NCBI RefSeq assembly: GCF_013402915.1
Contig: NC_050723.1
Coordinates: 744,001 to 808,000 of the forward strand
Origin: Zygotorulaspora mrakii
Taxonomy: Eukaryota > Ascomycota > Saccharomycetes > Saccharomycetales > Saccharomycetaceae
Length of the DNA stretch: 64,000 nt
Direction: 5' to 3'
Position numbers and translations under genes: made by a program. The notes beneath the pieces are model-generated. The model had not been told where the DNA came from. It saw nothing but the letters and a program-made list of their open reading frames with translations, and did no database searches. Of the stretch, positions 18,170-28,857 are shown piece by piece. The first letter of the stretch is position 1; each line of letters starts with the position of its first letter.

Positions 18170-20425
18170 TCAGGGAAGATAGTGATACACAGACGAATCA
18201 TCAGGATCCCTTTGAATATATTCTTTTTCCAGTAAGTAATTGATACTTTTTTTGAGGATAGAGTTTGTAAGTGCAAATCGACCTTTTACAGCCTCTGTGA
18301 TTTGCTCAGAGAGCTCACCATGTGTTAAACTCCTGCTACTTTTCATCTTACGACTGATAGCTGCATTTATTTCAATAACTCTTTCGTGCTCTAGAGTGTC
18401 TTGCACGTATTTAGAGGTCGCATCATTCTTCATTGAGGGTTTTATGCTTGCAATTGTTTGGATTTTGACATTCTTTGATGGTGAACTAAATGAATAGTTG
18501 ATGCTAAATTTGTCCTGGGGATTAATTGTCTTGGACATGGGTTTCTTCCTCAGTATTTTAGTCTTTGGTACAATCGAAAGAGATAATAGCTGACGCTGCA
18601 GTTCTTGTTCCGGAAGATGAGTAAGAATTCCAATCATCTCAGTAGTTAGTTCCTCATGTTCTTCGAACAATAGAAAAATACTAGCGGCAAACATGGACAT
18701 ACTAATATCATGGTAGGAATTTTCAAACTGAAACCCAATTTCCAACTGACATAGATGATACGCCCAGGTAAGTTTCCTTTCGGGGTATTGATTATTATAA
18801 TTTAATTCAAAATCCAGCTTCAACTGTTCAAGTTTAGATGGTAGATAAAAATTCGAGTCCGAAAAATCAAACGCCTTGAATGGCCAATTTATACCCGTTA
18901 GTATTTGAGGTCTGAAGTCTAATGTTTCCAGGTTTTCAAAGGGGCCATTAGCATCTATAAAAGCGGCTGCCTGCTCTTGAGAAGTGGAAACATCTTTAAG
19001 CATACCATACAACCTTGAAGTAAAGAAGGTTCCAACCTCATCCTTAATGCGTTGTAGCATCCATTTCTCAAGGTGTATCATGGATCTTCCTTGTAACAAT
19101 CTTTTAGAAAGTTGCTGTTTGTATAACATCTCGAAGAAGTCCTTTTCCGCTGGTAAATTGAAGAGCCTCACTGCTTCAGAAAGATTTTGCATAACTTTTC
19201 TCTCCTCATCTTTGTCTTTTGTAATTTTGAAACATGAATCCAAATAGAGCGAGATATATTCAATGGACCTTCTACAATTTTGGTTCAAAAATTTTGAAAG
19301 AACATTATCCACAATATGGGTGCCTAATTCTTCATTCTTTCCATCCGCACTGCTCGAACTGGAGGGCCACTTTATACCTTCAATAAGCTTTTGGTACTTA
19401 TTAGCTAATGAAAAAACAGCTTTGGTCCATTCTATTGCCACTTGGGTTTTCTTTTTTGTAGCAGTTTCTATGGTAATTGCATTTGCATCTTCTGCTAAAC
19501 AATTCTCGATGCATTTTATAATCTTCAGCGTGTACTCGTTCTCTGAAGATAAATTACAGATGTTATTCAATAGTTCCACATTATTTTCAATTACTGCCTG
19601 ATGAACTAAAATAGGTACAATTGTAGAAAATTTTTGATTCCAAAGAAGAACTTTATCCAGTGATGTGGTGATCTTGGAAACAGTGTCACTATTGAGAAAT
19701 TGCTCATCAAGGGAGAATTCGAAAACTTTGTGTTTATTCATGTAATCGAGATATTCAGTTGGGTCTAAATCACTGTTGTTGATAAGATCTTCATAATACT
19801 GCCTAGTGCTCTCCAGAAAAATAGGCTCAAAATGATTTAGAAAGTAATTATCATTTCCTTCCAACAAAGTTTCCATCATATCGACAATTCTTTTGCACAC
19901 TCCAGTATTGACTTCATTTAAAATCAGCTGAGAACGAATTCCGTTAATGTCAGTAATCAATGCCTGATCGACAAACTGTGACAAGGGATCTATTACATGT
20001 TTCTTAAACAGAGATAAGCACAAATCGTAAACTTCTAGAGTTCTTTCCGGTTTACAATATACTTTATCAAGATATATCATCATATCACTTATCAGCTTGA
20101 AAATGCTGCATTGTGAGTCCCAAATAGCTATTAATGTTTGCAGTAGTTCGAAACCTCGACTACCATCCTTGATTGTCCTCTCTCTCAATGTCTGGAGTTT
20201 GTAAGTCAAAAAACTGCCGAGTTCAGTATATAGCTGACGCCCTTTCTTCATAATCACTATACTGTATACTGTCCTGTATAGTTTTTCGAACGAAAGTACT
20301 TCCACGTTGCCCTCATAAATGTGATCGATAGCATCTTGCAAGGTAGGCCACAGGTCATCAAAACTCTGCCCTGAATAGCCCAATCTATTTGGCACTCTTA
20401 TTTTAACTCTTTTCGACATTAGCAT
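18170..20425 (-). CDS. CUL3: cullin 3 (ubiquitin ligase scaffold)
   Basis: A 751-residue cullin matching S. cerevisiae Cul3 (YGR003W, 744 aa), which with Elc1 and Ela1 forms a nuclear E3 ligase that degrades stalled RNA polymerase II. Cullin repeats fill the N-terminal ~380 residues. The cullin-homology domain includes LYKQQLSKRLLQGRS and the DVSTSQEQ region. The C-terminal winged helix ends YIQRDPDDSSVYHYLP. The Rub1/Nedd8 acceptor Lys is in AAISRKMKSSRSL. The alternative start two codons downstream (MSKRVK) cannot be excluded. Divergent from SWC4, as in S. cerevisiae. Confidence 0.95.
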   Translation of the reverse strand: MLMSKRVKIRVPNRLGYSGQSFDDLWPTLQDAIDHIYEGNVEVLSFEKLYRTVYSIVIMKKGRQLYTELGSFLTYKLQTLRERTIKDGSRGFELLQTLIAIWDSQCSIFKLISDMMIYLDKVYCKPERTLEVYDLCLSLFKKHVIDPLSQFVDQALITDINGIRSQLILNEVNTGVCKRIVDMMETLLEGNDNYFLNHFEPIFLESTRQYYEDLINNSDLDPTEYLDYMNKHKVFEFSLDEQFLNSDTVSKITTSLDKVLLWNQKFSTIVPILVHQAVIENNVELLNNICNLSSENEYTLKIIKCIENCLAEDANAITIETATKKKTQVAIEWTKAVFSLANKYQKLIEGIKWPSSSSSADGKNEELGTHIVDNVLSKFLNQNCRRSIEYISLYLDSCFKITKDKDEERKVMQNLSEAVRLFNLPAEKDFFEMLYKQQLSKRLLQGRSMIHLEKWMLQRIKDEVGTFFTSRLYGMLKDVSTSQEQAAAFIDANGPFENLETLDFRPQILTGINWPFKAFDFSDSNFYLPSKLEQLKLDFELNYNNQYPERKLTWAYHLCQLEIGFQFENSYHDISMSMFAASIFLLFEEHEELTTEMIGILTHLPEQELQRQLLSLSIVPKTKILRKKPMSKTINPQDKFSINYSFSSPSKNVKIQTIASIKPSMKNDATSKYVQDTLEHERVIEINAAISRKMKSSRSLTHGELSEQITEAVKGRFALTNSILKKSINYLLEKEYIQRDPDDSSVYHYLP

Positions 20426-20612
20426 AATTAGTGCTGCTCTGCACGCACTCGAGATATCTCACTTTTATTTCCATTTCTGATAAGTAACGTGAACACATTA
20501 CACATTTTCAACAATGCGATATTTCGATTTTCGAGAATAAAATGAAATTTGGTGAACATACTAGCTTGAGTGTACTGTAAAAACTGGGACGAGGAGTTTG
20601 TTTGTACGAGAT

Positions 20613-22076
20613 ATGTCTTCGTCGGATATTTTTGATGTTTTAAACATTCAGCAGAGATCCAAAAGTCCTGGAAGTACGGGATCTCCAACGCCCAGTGCAA
20701 CTGTCCCAATTGCGGGCAGCAAAGTTGCCAAACCACAGGTCACCGGTATGCAGAGAGAGCTGTACAATCTATTAGGTGAAAATCAACCACCTGTTGTGGT
20801 ACAGTCTACCAACAAATTTAAAGAAAAGCTAGCGTCCATTTCAAAGCCATCACCATGGACAAATGCATCTTTTCGTGCCAATAAATACGTGACCTTACAT
20901 CATTGGGTAAAGGGATCAAAAGAACTTTCAAATCAAGATCAAGAGAATCAATTTTCCAAATTTGATGTAAAACTGACCATTCCTGAGATAACAAAAGAAG
21001 ATTTTGATTCTTTCATGAAGACTAGGAATGAAAATGAGAAATCACTGAAGGATTCACAATCTACTAAGGAAAAAAGCGACCAAAAAGAAGCCAATAATGT
21101 TGACAAAGATGAAAATACGTGGAGTTTTGAAGAGGTTGACGGCCTTTTTGACTTATGCAGGCGATATGATATGAGATGGTTTGTAATTCACGACCGATAT
21201 TCCTATGGCAAGCCAAGAAGCTTGGAAGATTTGAAGGAAAAGTTTTATGAAGTCTGCAAACATTATTTCTCAAATAAAGATCCTAACAATGCATTGTTAC
21301 CAACATTAAATTTTCCCAAGCGAAAGGAGCTTGAAAGGAAAAAGTATCTACAGAGACTGCTGGCCAGATCTGCGGCCGAAATTGCGGAAGAAGAAGCTCT
21401 CATAATTGAATCTCGTAAGTTCGAAATGGCAGCCAAGAAAACTTTGAATGAAAGGGAGTCATTGCTTCGATTATTAGACTCTCCAAATTCAGATCAACCT
21501 GTTTCCCAATATCTAACTTCACAAGGGATGTCTCAATTATACGGATCTCTACTTTCGGATAAATCGAGAAAGAGAAAGCATAACCCAAATATTCCAGAAA
21601 ATCCATGGATGAAACAACAACAGCAATTTGCGCAGCAAAGACAGCAATTACAGCAGATGCAAGAGAAGAAGCAAGATAGGAAGCACGAAAATCAAGAAGT
21701 AGGGTCTCCAAGAAAAACGAAAAAGCAGAAACTCGAACTGCAGACTGCAATGAAAAGAAAGGCGGAGAGTGTTTATGCGGAACATCTGTTGAATAAGTTC
21801 AATTCGGAACAAAGGGAGGCTTTGGGTGTTATTTCTCACGGTGAAAAATTACCACCTGGCGTATATCTCAGATCAACCAGGATATCCACTTTCAAGCCTG
21901 CGCTCCAAAATAAGGTTTTGGCTGCACTGCAAGAATTGGGACTACCCACTAGGCCTGTCATGCCCACCTATAAAGTCGTGCAAAAGCATGATGAGCTACT
22001 ACGACAGATAGCCAATTTAATCGAGCTGAAAAAGCATCTGGATAAATTGGAAGCAGAAAAAGCTATATCAAATTAA
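20613..22076 (+). CDS. SWC4: SWR1/NuA4 subunit Swc4 (DMAP1 homologue)
   Basis: A 487-residue homologue of S. cerevisiae Swc4/Eaf2 (YGR002C, 476 aa), shared by the NuA4 acetyltransferase and the SWR1 H2A.Z-exchange complexes. The start at 20613 (MSSSDIFDVLNIQQRSKSP) is chosen over an ATG five codons upstream because it matches the family. Visible parts are TGMQRELYNLLGENQPPVV, a SANT/Myb-like domain around residues 170-225 (WSFEEVDGLFDLCRRYD), coiled-coil stretches (AAEIAEEEALIIESRKFEMA) and a Gln-rich segment (WMKQQQQFAQQRQQ). The C-terminal YEATS2-like tail is conserved. Confidence 0.95.
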   Translation: MSSSDIFDVLNIQQRSKSPGSTGSPTPSATVPIAGSKVAKPQVTGMQRELYNLLGENQPPVVVQSTNKFKEKLASISKPSPWTNASFRANKYVTLHHWVKGSKELSNQDQENQFSKFDVKLTIPEITKEDFDSFMKTRNENEKSLKDSQSTKEKSDQKEANNVDKDENTWSFEEVDGLFDLCRRYDMRWFVIHDRYSYGKPRSLEDLKEKFYEVCKHYFSNKDPNNALLPTLNFPKRKELERKKYLQRLLARSAAEIAEEEALIIESRKFEMAAKKTLNERESLLRLLDSPNSDQPVSQYLTSQGMSQLYGSLLSDKSRKRKHNPNIPENPWMKQQQQFAQQRQQLQQMQEKKQDRKHENQEVGSPRKTKKQKLELQTAMKRKAESVYAEHLLNKFNSEQREALGVISHGEKLPPGVYLRSTRISTFKPALQNKVLAALQELGLPTRPVMPTYKVVQKHDELLRQIANLIELKKHLDKLEAEKAISN

Positions 22077-22157
22077 GCTCTAAAGTATCATTATTAAAAA
22101 GTCATGCTTATTATGTAAAATTTACTATATGCTGATTTGAGCCCATGAAGGTTTTGC

Positions 22158-25100
22158 CTAAGTGATGTCTCTATTAATGATAAATTCCTGAAGGGTTGAC
22201 TCCATCTTGCTTTGCTCGAAAGGGTCTATATCCAGATCGTTACTAAAACATGTATCTGAACTCTGAGAGATAATTTCTTCGATCTTGGAGGATAATTGAA
22301 GTATTGCCTCTTGTTGATTACCATCTGAACAAACGCCTAGCAGGAATTCCCTTGTCGTTTCCATCAACGGCTTTAGCTCCCAAAATCCATCTGCGATTCT
22401 CAAAACATTGAGCTGATAACGCATTGTTTCAAACAAGAAATATCTACCTGTCGCAAATGCCTGAAAATCTGACCAGCGGATTTTAGTACACAGTGTTTTG
22501 TGCATCTTGCACAGCTCTAAAAATGCGTTCACCTCTACCTGTAAGTATCTGCTTATCAATATATCGTTGATCAATCTCAAATAATATAATCCAATACTTA
22601 CCTTTCTTTGGAAAAGATCATTGTTTTCATTTGGAACCAAATGTGCTTCGATGAGTGTAGAGAAGAAAGCAAAAGGGTCCGAAAATGATGGGAAGGAAAA
22701 AAGGGAGCTTAGCTTCTCCATATAATCTTCAACACCTTCCTTAATTGCAGAAGCATGGATCAAACCCTCTTCGATATAGCAAGCCCGTAGAATTGGATCC
22801 CGCTGAGATACAAAAATATGTCGAAAGTGACTCTTATCTGTCTCCTTATCGGATATTTTGAGCTCTCTCTTTAAAAACAAAAAGTCGTGGCTACTTTTGA
22901 TCAGATCAACATGATTACTGTTCAAAAACTCAACCAAGGGTTTCACGAAAGATATTGTGAGGCTTTTGTTTTGGTAGTATTTTTTGATATTGGAAATTAA
23001 CTTTGACATAAGGTCTTTGTACGACAGTGCAGACATGACAGTACATAGTCTCTTTATAACATGCAATTTATTTGCCTCTGTTTGGTGAAAGTCATAGCTT
23101 GTAGTCGTCCCTTTTTCTCGATTCAACAACTCTTTAATGAAGCATGCAAAAAGAGTTGTCTCATTCCTTAAAATTTCATCAACAGCCATTGAGAAAAGTG
23201 GCTTTTTTATCAAATCAAAAGAATGAGAATCGCAAAGTTGAACTATTTTATGATCAAAACACAGCATTTTAGAAGAAGATCCCTGTATTTTGTTATACAT
23301 GTAAAACGACCACCAAGAAATCACTTGCTTTTCAATCAAAAACTGACCTATTTTACAGTAATAATCAATCCAGCCTGTTGATTCATGTGCGCATCTTTTG
23401 AAACCTTGAAATAAATTGGCCTCCACCCATGCTGGACCAAGCTCATTTAGCTTACGCATATATAGCCTCATTAGTATGATCATGCCATTTTGAAAGTATT
23501 TTTTTTGAGCCATCAGAAGAAGGCATGGATATATGTCCTTTAGGACATTTGTGTACGAGTGACTTTGGATTTCTAATATTTTCTCTAAGTGCCCCAGAAA
23601 AGTGATCCATATATTGGATAGATATTCTCTTTCAAAAACCAATAATTTAAAGCAGGAAACAATAGTTTTAGCTCGAAAAGAATATTTTTTGAACGCATTT
23701 ATCTCGAACAAACAAATTGAACTGCTCAAAATAGACCCACATATCATCTCCAAGGAGTTTTTGTTTTTTGATTTTATGTATTCGGCGGTCAACAGAGGAC
23801 GAAGGAGCTGTTCCACTCTTTTTTCGAGATTAATGGAGGAGTTTTCGGCAAGCGCAAGCAATAAGTTTGTTCTATTGATAACAATACCGTGAGAGTCATT
23901 TTCCGAAACTTCACTTATTGGAACTATTTTTTCAACAAGGCAGGAACTCAATGCAGTAGATCTTAAAATGGCCAGATAACTATTGAAAATGGTTTTGCTG
24001 ACAAACTCCTGTCGACAAGAGGTAATTACCTGGTTTTGCGTTGTCATTGTTTCTTCTTCACTAAAATTCTCAAATCTTCGAGTTTTGTAGAGTCGGTGGA
24101 ACAAAAGAACAAGTTCGTCAGTGACTGGCCAATTCAATTCGAACAGACAAAAATTCACAATTTTAAGAACATTTAACATAGCTGTATATCTGTTTTCTAG
24201 CTGCAACAGACGCCAGTTTTCTTGCTTGGGAGGAAAAAGCTTCAAAAGAATGAAGAAGACTTGATGCTTGACTTTTTTCGTACCTAAGAGATTCCACAAT
24301 CGTTCCACGGCATCAATTTCTTTGATTATTGCAGCTAACAGGCTGTAAGAGCTGGAAAGATAGTTTGTCTCTGACAATATCATGTCTTCCTCACAAACAG
24401 AAATGAGATCAAAAAATGAGACAACGTTATGAATGATTGTAGTCTCCAACTTAGTTTTAAAACTGTTTGCTATATCTGAACATCTCGACAGCTCCAAGAA
24501 CATCAGTTGGCATAGGGATATCTGATAGAAGTGAATGGGTTTAGCGGCCTCCCTCAAAGCCACCACTTTGAATGTAAATCTTTTGTAAAAATCGGACAAT
24601 ATTTCGTGGATACCGGGTCTGTTATAATAAAGCAAAAATAACGTTAAAGTGTCAGAGAGTTTTACCAACTCGATGTCAGTAACACCGATATTCAATATGT
24701 GATTAAAAACATTTCTCAAAGTGGCGAACGTCCCGTTGTCATCTAATTTAGACAAAGTATACTGTTTATTCGATAGCATTATCTTGACAATGTCTGGTGC
24801 TTTGATCGATTTTTTCGTCAAAAGAGAATCAAAAACGCCGCCACAAGGCATGTTTTTACTCTCTTCGTGTGCCTTATCGAAAACCTGGGTCTTCGCGGGC
24901 GGTACCCCATTTTGTCTTGTACCTCTAGATACATAGTGGCTGCTTAGAGCCTCCACTACAGTGCTGAAAACGTTCGCACGCCTGTTAAGGTCGGATGACG
25001 GACCAGGAAAAATACCGGGGATTGGCATACCAGGTTTTTTTGATTTGTTTTTATTAATCTTCGGCTGGTCATCAGTGAATGATTTTCTGCTCACGTATTT

Positions 25101-26357
25101 CGAATCTGTTTTATTTGACATAGCGGCGGTGTTTCTACTGCTTGTGGCATTCTGAGCTCTCACTCTTCTCTTGGATCTATGAACGAAACCTGGTGAGCCA
25201 GCATCTCTCAAAAAGTGTCTATACAAGCTTCTTTGCGATGATTTTCGATTCTTATCATTACTAAAAGAAGTCATAGCTGTTCCGGGTTCAGATTGCTCAT
25301 GAACAATGATGGGAGAAGACCCGTAAAGCGGACGTCTGATTGGTGATTCGTCATCATTGTGTTCTAGATCGATTATATCATTCCCCCTTTCAAAAAGTTC
25401 GTTCGGTTCGCTGCTTTCCTCAGACAAATAATCATCCATGTATTTTCCTTTATAATACTCCTCCAGTTCATGCCAGTAATGAGGATCGACATGATTTCCT
25501 AAATTGTATAGGTTTTCCTCTTCGATTTCTGAATCTTCATCGGATGCAATCAAGTCATTTAGTAATAAATCATCTTGATTGTTTTTGTGTGGCGCCAGTC
25601 TTCTTTTCGCGACACCCTTTTGGTCTGCCAATAGCTTCCGCCTCTTCGGTCCTCTGATGTTAGCGGCCTTCTTCAAGGACTTCTCCCAGGCAACCCTAGG
25701 TAAAACACCACGATAACCGGTTTTCATATTGAGTACTCTTCCTCTGAACAGTATCTGCTCCTGTGTGTGTACAAGATCTGCCCTACCTTCATCCTCGACA
25801 TCCCTTTTACGTTCTTCCTGAATATCATTAACGATGGAGTCCGGTGACCTTAATTCTGGATTTCCATTTGAAACGGTTCTTTGTCGTGGAGTTGCAATAC
25901 CAGAACTATTTAATTCTTCAGCCCGTCGGCTACCTTCTAAATTCTCTCTATCTCTTGAATAAGCTGGACCTGGGACTGAAACCCCTTGAAAAATATCTTT
26001 TACAGCGCTTTTAGGCAGCACTATTTGCTCACAGTTATCTTCAAAACTCGTAACGTCAAAGCCCTGGAGAAGCTCTTGATGCCTTATTCTTTCCAAGCTA
26101 TAGGGCATCTTTTGTATGGCTTTTCTTTTGCGAAGAAGTCGTCCCCCTGAAGATATTGACTTTAATTCAGGTACTTCATGACTGTCTTGGGCTTTAGGAG
26201 ATTCGGGGTGATGTGTGTGGTTAACTTTCAGTACTTCATTGTGGGCGCCGTTCTCTTGGTACAGGTTGTCAGCAGACGGGTTATAAAAAACATCATATGA
26301 ATCATTTTCATACTCTGAGTCCGGAACAACGCTACTTGAAGGGCTCCTCAAGGACAT
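22158..26357 (-). CDS. MMS22: replication-repair scaffold Mms22
   Basis: A 1399-residue protein placed as the homologue of S. cerevisiae Mms22 (YLR320W, 1454 aa), the substrate adaptor of the Rtt101 cullin ligase needed at damaged replication forks. The N-terminal third is hydrophilic and Ser/Asp-rich (VVPDSEYENDSYDVFYNP, acidic ASDEDSEIEEENLY). The C-terminal two thirds read as a long helical repeat array without other motifs. Length, orientation, and divergent pairing with BUD6 followed by EST2 all match S. cerevisiae. The sequence itself evolves fast, so synteny carries much of the call. MCB boxes lie in the shared promoter. Confidence 0.88.
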   Translation of the reverse strand: MSLRSPSSSVVPDSEYENDSYDVFYNPSADNLYQENGAHNEVLKVNHTHHPESPKAQDSHEVPELKSISSGGRLLRKRKAIQKMPYSLERIRHQELLQGFDVTSFEDNCEQIVLPKSAVKDIFQGVSVPGPAYSRDRENLEGSRRAEELNSSGIATPRQRTVSNGNPELRSPDSIVNDIQEERKRDVEDEGRADLVHTQEQILFRGRVLNMKTGYRGVLPRVAWEKSLKKAANIRGPKRRKLLADQKGVAKRRLAPHKNNQDDLLLNDLIASDEDSEIEEENLYNLGNHVDPHYWHELEEYYKGKYMDDYLSEESSEPNELFERGNDIIDLEHNDDESPIRRPLYGSSPIIVHEQSEPGTAMTSFSNDKNRKSSQRSLYRHFLRDAGSPGFVHRSKRRVRAQNATSSRNTAAMSNKTDSKYVSRKSFTDDQPKINKNKSKKPGMPIPGIFPGPSSDLNRRANVFSTVVEALSSHYVSRGTRQNGVPPAKTQVFDKAHEESKNMPCGGVFDSLLTKKSIKAPDIVKIMLSNKQYTLSKLDDNGTFATLRNVFNHILNIGVTDIELVKLSDTLTLFLLYYNRPGIHEILSDFYKRFTFKVVALREAAKPIHFYQISLCQLMFLELSRCSDIANSFKTKLETTIIHNVVSFFDLISVCEEDMILSETNYLSSSYSLLAAIIKEIDAVERLWNLLGTKKVKHQVFFILLKLFPPKQENWRLLQLENRYTAMLNVLKIVNFCLFELNWPVTDELVLLFHRLYKTRRFENFSEEETMTTQNQVITSCRQEFVSKTIFNSYLAILRSTALSSCLVEKIVPISEVSENDSHGIVINRTNLLLALAENSSINLEKRVEQLLRPLLTAEYIKSKNKNSLEMICGSILSSSICLFEINAFKKYSFRAKTIVSCFKLLVFEREYLSNIWITFLGHLEKILEIQSHSYTNVLKDIYPCLLLMAQKKYFQNGMIILMRLYMRKLNELGPAWVEANLFQGFKRCAHESTGWIDYYCKIGQFLIEKQVISWWSFYMYNKIQGSSSKMLCFDHKIVQLCDSHSFDLIKKPLFSMAVDEILRNETTLFACFIKELLNREKGTTTSYDFHQTEANKLHVIKRLCTVMSALSYKDLMSKLISNIKKYYQNKSLTISFVKPLVEFLNSNHVDLIKSSHDFLFLKRELKISDKETDKSHFRHIFVSQRDPILRACYIEEGLIHASAIKEGVEDYMEKLSSLFSFPSFSDPFAFFSTLIEAHLVPNENNDLFQRKVSIGLYYLRLINDILISRYLQVEVNAFLELCKMHKTLCTKIRWSDFQAFATGRYFLFETMRYQLNVLRIADGFWELKPLMETTREFLLGVCSDGNQQEAILQLSSKIEEIISQSSDTCFSNDLDIDPFEQSKMESTLQEFIINRDIT

Positions 26358-26409
26358 GCACTAACCTGTATACAACGTAGATGCAACCTGTTAAGTTGTT
26401 GCGTTGCTA

Positions 26410-26453
26410 ACGCGTATGCCAACTTTATTATTATGGCACATTTTCATGTCGCG
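26410..26453. promoter_or_regulatory. MCB-type boxes between MMS22 and BUD6
   Basis: A perfect ACGCGT (26410-26415) and a TCGCGT variant (~26448-26453) lie 50-100 bp upstream of MMS22. ACGCGT is the MBF site driving G1/S transcription of DNA replication and repair genes in yeast, so MMS22 is the likelier target. This is inference from position. Confidence 0.5.
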
Positions 26454-26570
26454 TATTAAAAACTCCATCGTTTTTGGCGAAAATAATGAAATACAAGTCA
26501 TACTGATTAGCGATGCCTGCGATATCTTGAAATAAACAGATAAATCATAGAGGATAACAAAGCTCTGGCT

Positions 26571-28805
26571 ATGTCAAACGCTCAGGAGGGTTCAGCACCT
26601 TCGAATGGTCTGTTAAATGGTTCTTCTCAAAGAAGACCCTCGTCGGGATCCTCAAAATCAGCAGCGAGCAGTGTTGAAACGACAATTACCAAGCTGTTGA
26701 TGTCAACGAAGCAACTTCTGCAGACTTTAACCCAGTGGTCAAGAAGATCAGTGAACGAGAAAATGGTCTCTGATGCATACGTTCAGCTTGGCAACGACTT
26801 CAAAGTAGTTTCAAAAGTGTTCAGTCATTGTGGTGTTGATGTATCAGACCTCGGAGATGTTCCAATGGATTTACGTCGAGTGCTGGAAGCTGCCTTGAGG
26901 GAAAAGCCATCGGATGATAATCTAAATAAATATTTGCCAACTATAAGAGAGATTATCGTAACTTTGTTAGATAAGCTGAAAGTGAAACAGGCGCTACTGA
27001 AATCAATCAAACAAGATCAAATGATGAGGAAAAGCCAGCATCAGCAGCGCCCTTCTGTGGTCAGTAGCCTTTCACTATCTTCTGTTTCCTCTCCCATAGT
27101 GAAGGTTGCTACAGAAACGGCAATTCCTTCTCAGAAGCCTGTTACTCCAAGCTTTGCAGCAGTGGACAATAATTCAGGTGTTCAAAATGAACCAAAAGAG
27201 CGTTTTTTGAGTCCTAATCCACAAAATCAAGTACGCACGTTATCTGAGGATGAAGCGCTCTCACAGTTGAAGAAGAGTTCAAACTTGCAGAGGCGTGCAT
27301 CAAAGAGGTTTTCTGCGTATCATATGGCTAAGCTGACAAATCAATCTACAACTGAAGCAGCCGCTGCTGCTGCACTTGCTTCTGGTCCCTCTCTATCTGC
27401 ATCAATTCCAACTTCGATTCCTCTTAGCGTTGCAACAGCTCAAGGTTTCTCACGCAACGATTCTAGATCTCCTGGTAGCAATAAAGAGATTGCCTCTACA
27501 AAGTTCAGCGACCCCAAGGAGTCTTCAGAAGTAACGGCATATACTTTATTTCTGAAAATGAATGGTAGGGTAAAAAAATGTATTGTTGCTAAGCCGCTGA
27601 ATATCAATGTCTTACGTCTTCTTTTCGTTGAGAAGTTTGCATACTCCCCCGGTAAAAACTCATTTCCACATATGTATATGAAGGATCCAGCATATTCCGT
27701 ATATTATGAATTAGATGATCAGGGTATTAACGAGGTGTGTAGTGGGTCAATCATTGAATTACGGGAGAAGGGCGGTAACAATCCCATGACTGACTTTTCA
27801 GGAATCATTGAGGCTTTTAAAAAGGAGGTTTCAAAGAGTCAAGAGGACATCCTAAACCATATCAGCCTTTTGAATGACAAATGCCAAAAGTTTCAGTTGC
27901 CTTCCACCTTTGAAAAACAGTCGCAAGTTTCATCAGAGTCAAATAGCAAACCTTTTAATGTAGTGGAGGTGAAGCAAGAGCTTTCGAAATTGAGACAAGT
28001 GCAGAACGAAAACAAGAAACTTGTCAACTCAACTCTTGCTACCGTACTTGCTAAACTGTCGGAGTTTAGAAATGCCTCTCTGGAATCCCCCAATTCCTGC
28101 AGCAAAACGTATATTGAAAAGTCTCAGAACAAGCTAAGCGAAGTTTCAGATGGGTTGTTGAGTCGTGTCGATGATTTACAGGACCTGGTCGAAATCCTGC
28201 GTAAGGACGTTGCGAATCGTGGGGCAAGGCCGTCGAAGAAAAAGCTTCAATCGCTACTTAAAGAGCTAACATCTGCCCAAGATGGCGTAAAAAAAATGGA
28301 AGAATATATAGGAACAGAAAAACCTCGCTGGAAGGCAATTTGGGAAAAAGAGCTGGACAAAGTTTGCGAGGAGCAACAATTCCTAACCCTTCAAGAAGAC
28401 CTCGCCATAGATTTGGCGGAAGATGTGGGTAAAGCTTTGGAAACCTTCAGCTTGGTAAATCTCTGCTGTGTGGAACAAGAGAAAAATCCTGAGAGAGGAA
28501 AGTCAAATCCAATACTACCAATTCCAAGACCTGGTGAACTCAAAGTGGCAAGAGAACAGCTTTTGATGGACGTTCAATCATTGCATCCGGATCATGAGGG
28601 GAGGAAAGAAGCTCTAGCAAAGGCAGAAAAACTGTGGGAAAAGGAAAGGAAATATAGAGATAATGATGAATTTGAGGATGAACTTGAGACTTTTGTTGGC
28701 AATGCCAGTTTCAAGCGCTCCGGGGGGGTAGAGGAGGTTGAACGATTGAGACAAGAAAAGGATAAAGAAAACCTGCGAGCGAATTTTGGCCCTCCTATTT
28801 TTTAA
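26571..28805 (+). CDS. BUD6: polarity and actin-nucleation factor Bud6/Aip3
   Basis: A 744-residue homologue of S. cerevisiae Bud6 (YLR319C, 788 aa), a polarisome component that binds actin monomers and stimulates the formin Bni1. The N-terminal ~280 residues include a helical region (VETTITKLLMSTKQLLQTLTQ) and Ser/Ala-rich linkers. The conserved AIP3 domain begins near residue 320 (AYTLFLKMNGRVKKCIVAK) and continues through long coiled coils (VVEVKQELSKLRQVQNENKK, QDLVEILRKDVANRGARPSK) to the C-terminus. It is convergent with EST2 (52 bp apart) and divergent from MMS22, as in S. cerevisiae. Confidence 0.93.
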   Translation: MSNAQEGSAPSNGLLNGSSQRRPSSGSSKSAASSVETTITKLLMSTKQLLQTLTQWSRRSVNEKMVSDAYVQLGNDFKVVSKVFSHCGVDVSDLGDVPMDLRRVLEAALREKPSDDNLNKYLPTIREIIVTLLDKLKVKQALLKSIKQDQMMRKSQHQQRPSVVSSLSLSSVSSPIVKVATETAIPSQKPVTPSFAAVDNNSGVQNEPKERFLSPNPQNQVRTLSEDEALSQLKKSSNLQRRASKRFSAYHMAKLTNQSTTEAAAAAALASGPSLSASIPTSIPLSVATAQGFSRNDSRSPGSNKEIASTKFSDPKESSEVTAYTLFLKMNGRVKKCIVAKPLNINVLRLLFVEKFAYSPGKNSFPHMYMKDPAYSVYYELDDQGINEVCSGSIIELREKGGNNPMTDFSGIIEAFKKEVSKSQEDILNHISLLNDKCQKFQLPSTFEKQSQVSSESNSKPFNVVEVKQELSKLRQVQNENKKLVNSTLATVLAKLSEFRNASLESPNSCSKTYIEKSQNKLSEVSDGLLSRVDDLQDLVEILRKDVANRGARPSKKKLQSLLKELTSAQDGVKKMEEYIGTEKPRWKAIWEKELDKVCEEQQFLTLQEDLAIDLAEDVGKALETFSLVNLCCVEQEKNPERGKSNPILPIPRPGELKVAREQLLMDVQSLHPDHEGRKEALAKAEKLWEKERKYRDNDEFEDELETFVGNASFKRSGGVEEVERLRQEKDKENLRANFGPPIF

Positions 28806-28857
28806 ATCAATTGTATGTGTATCTATAAATGCTACCTTTTGTACATCAAAAGAGAAA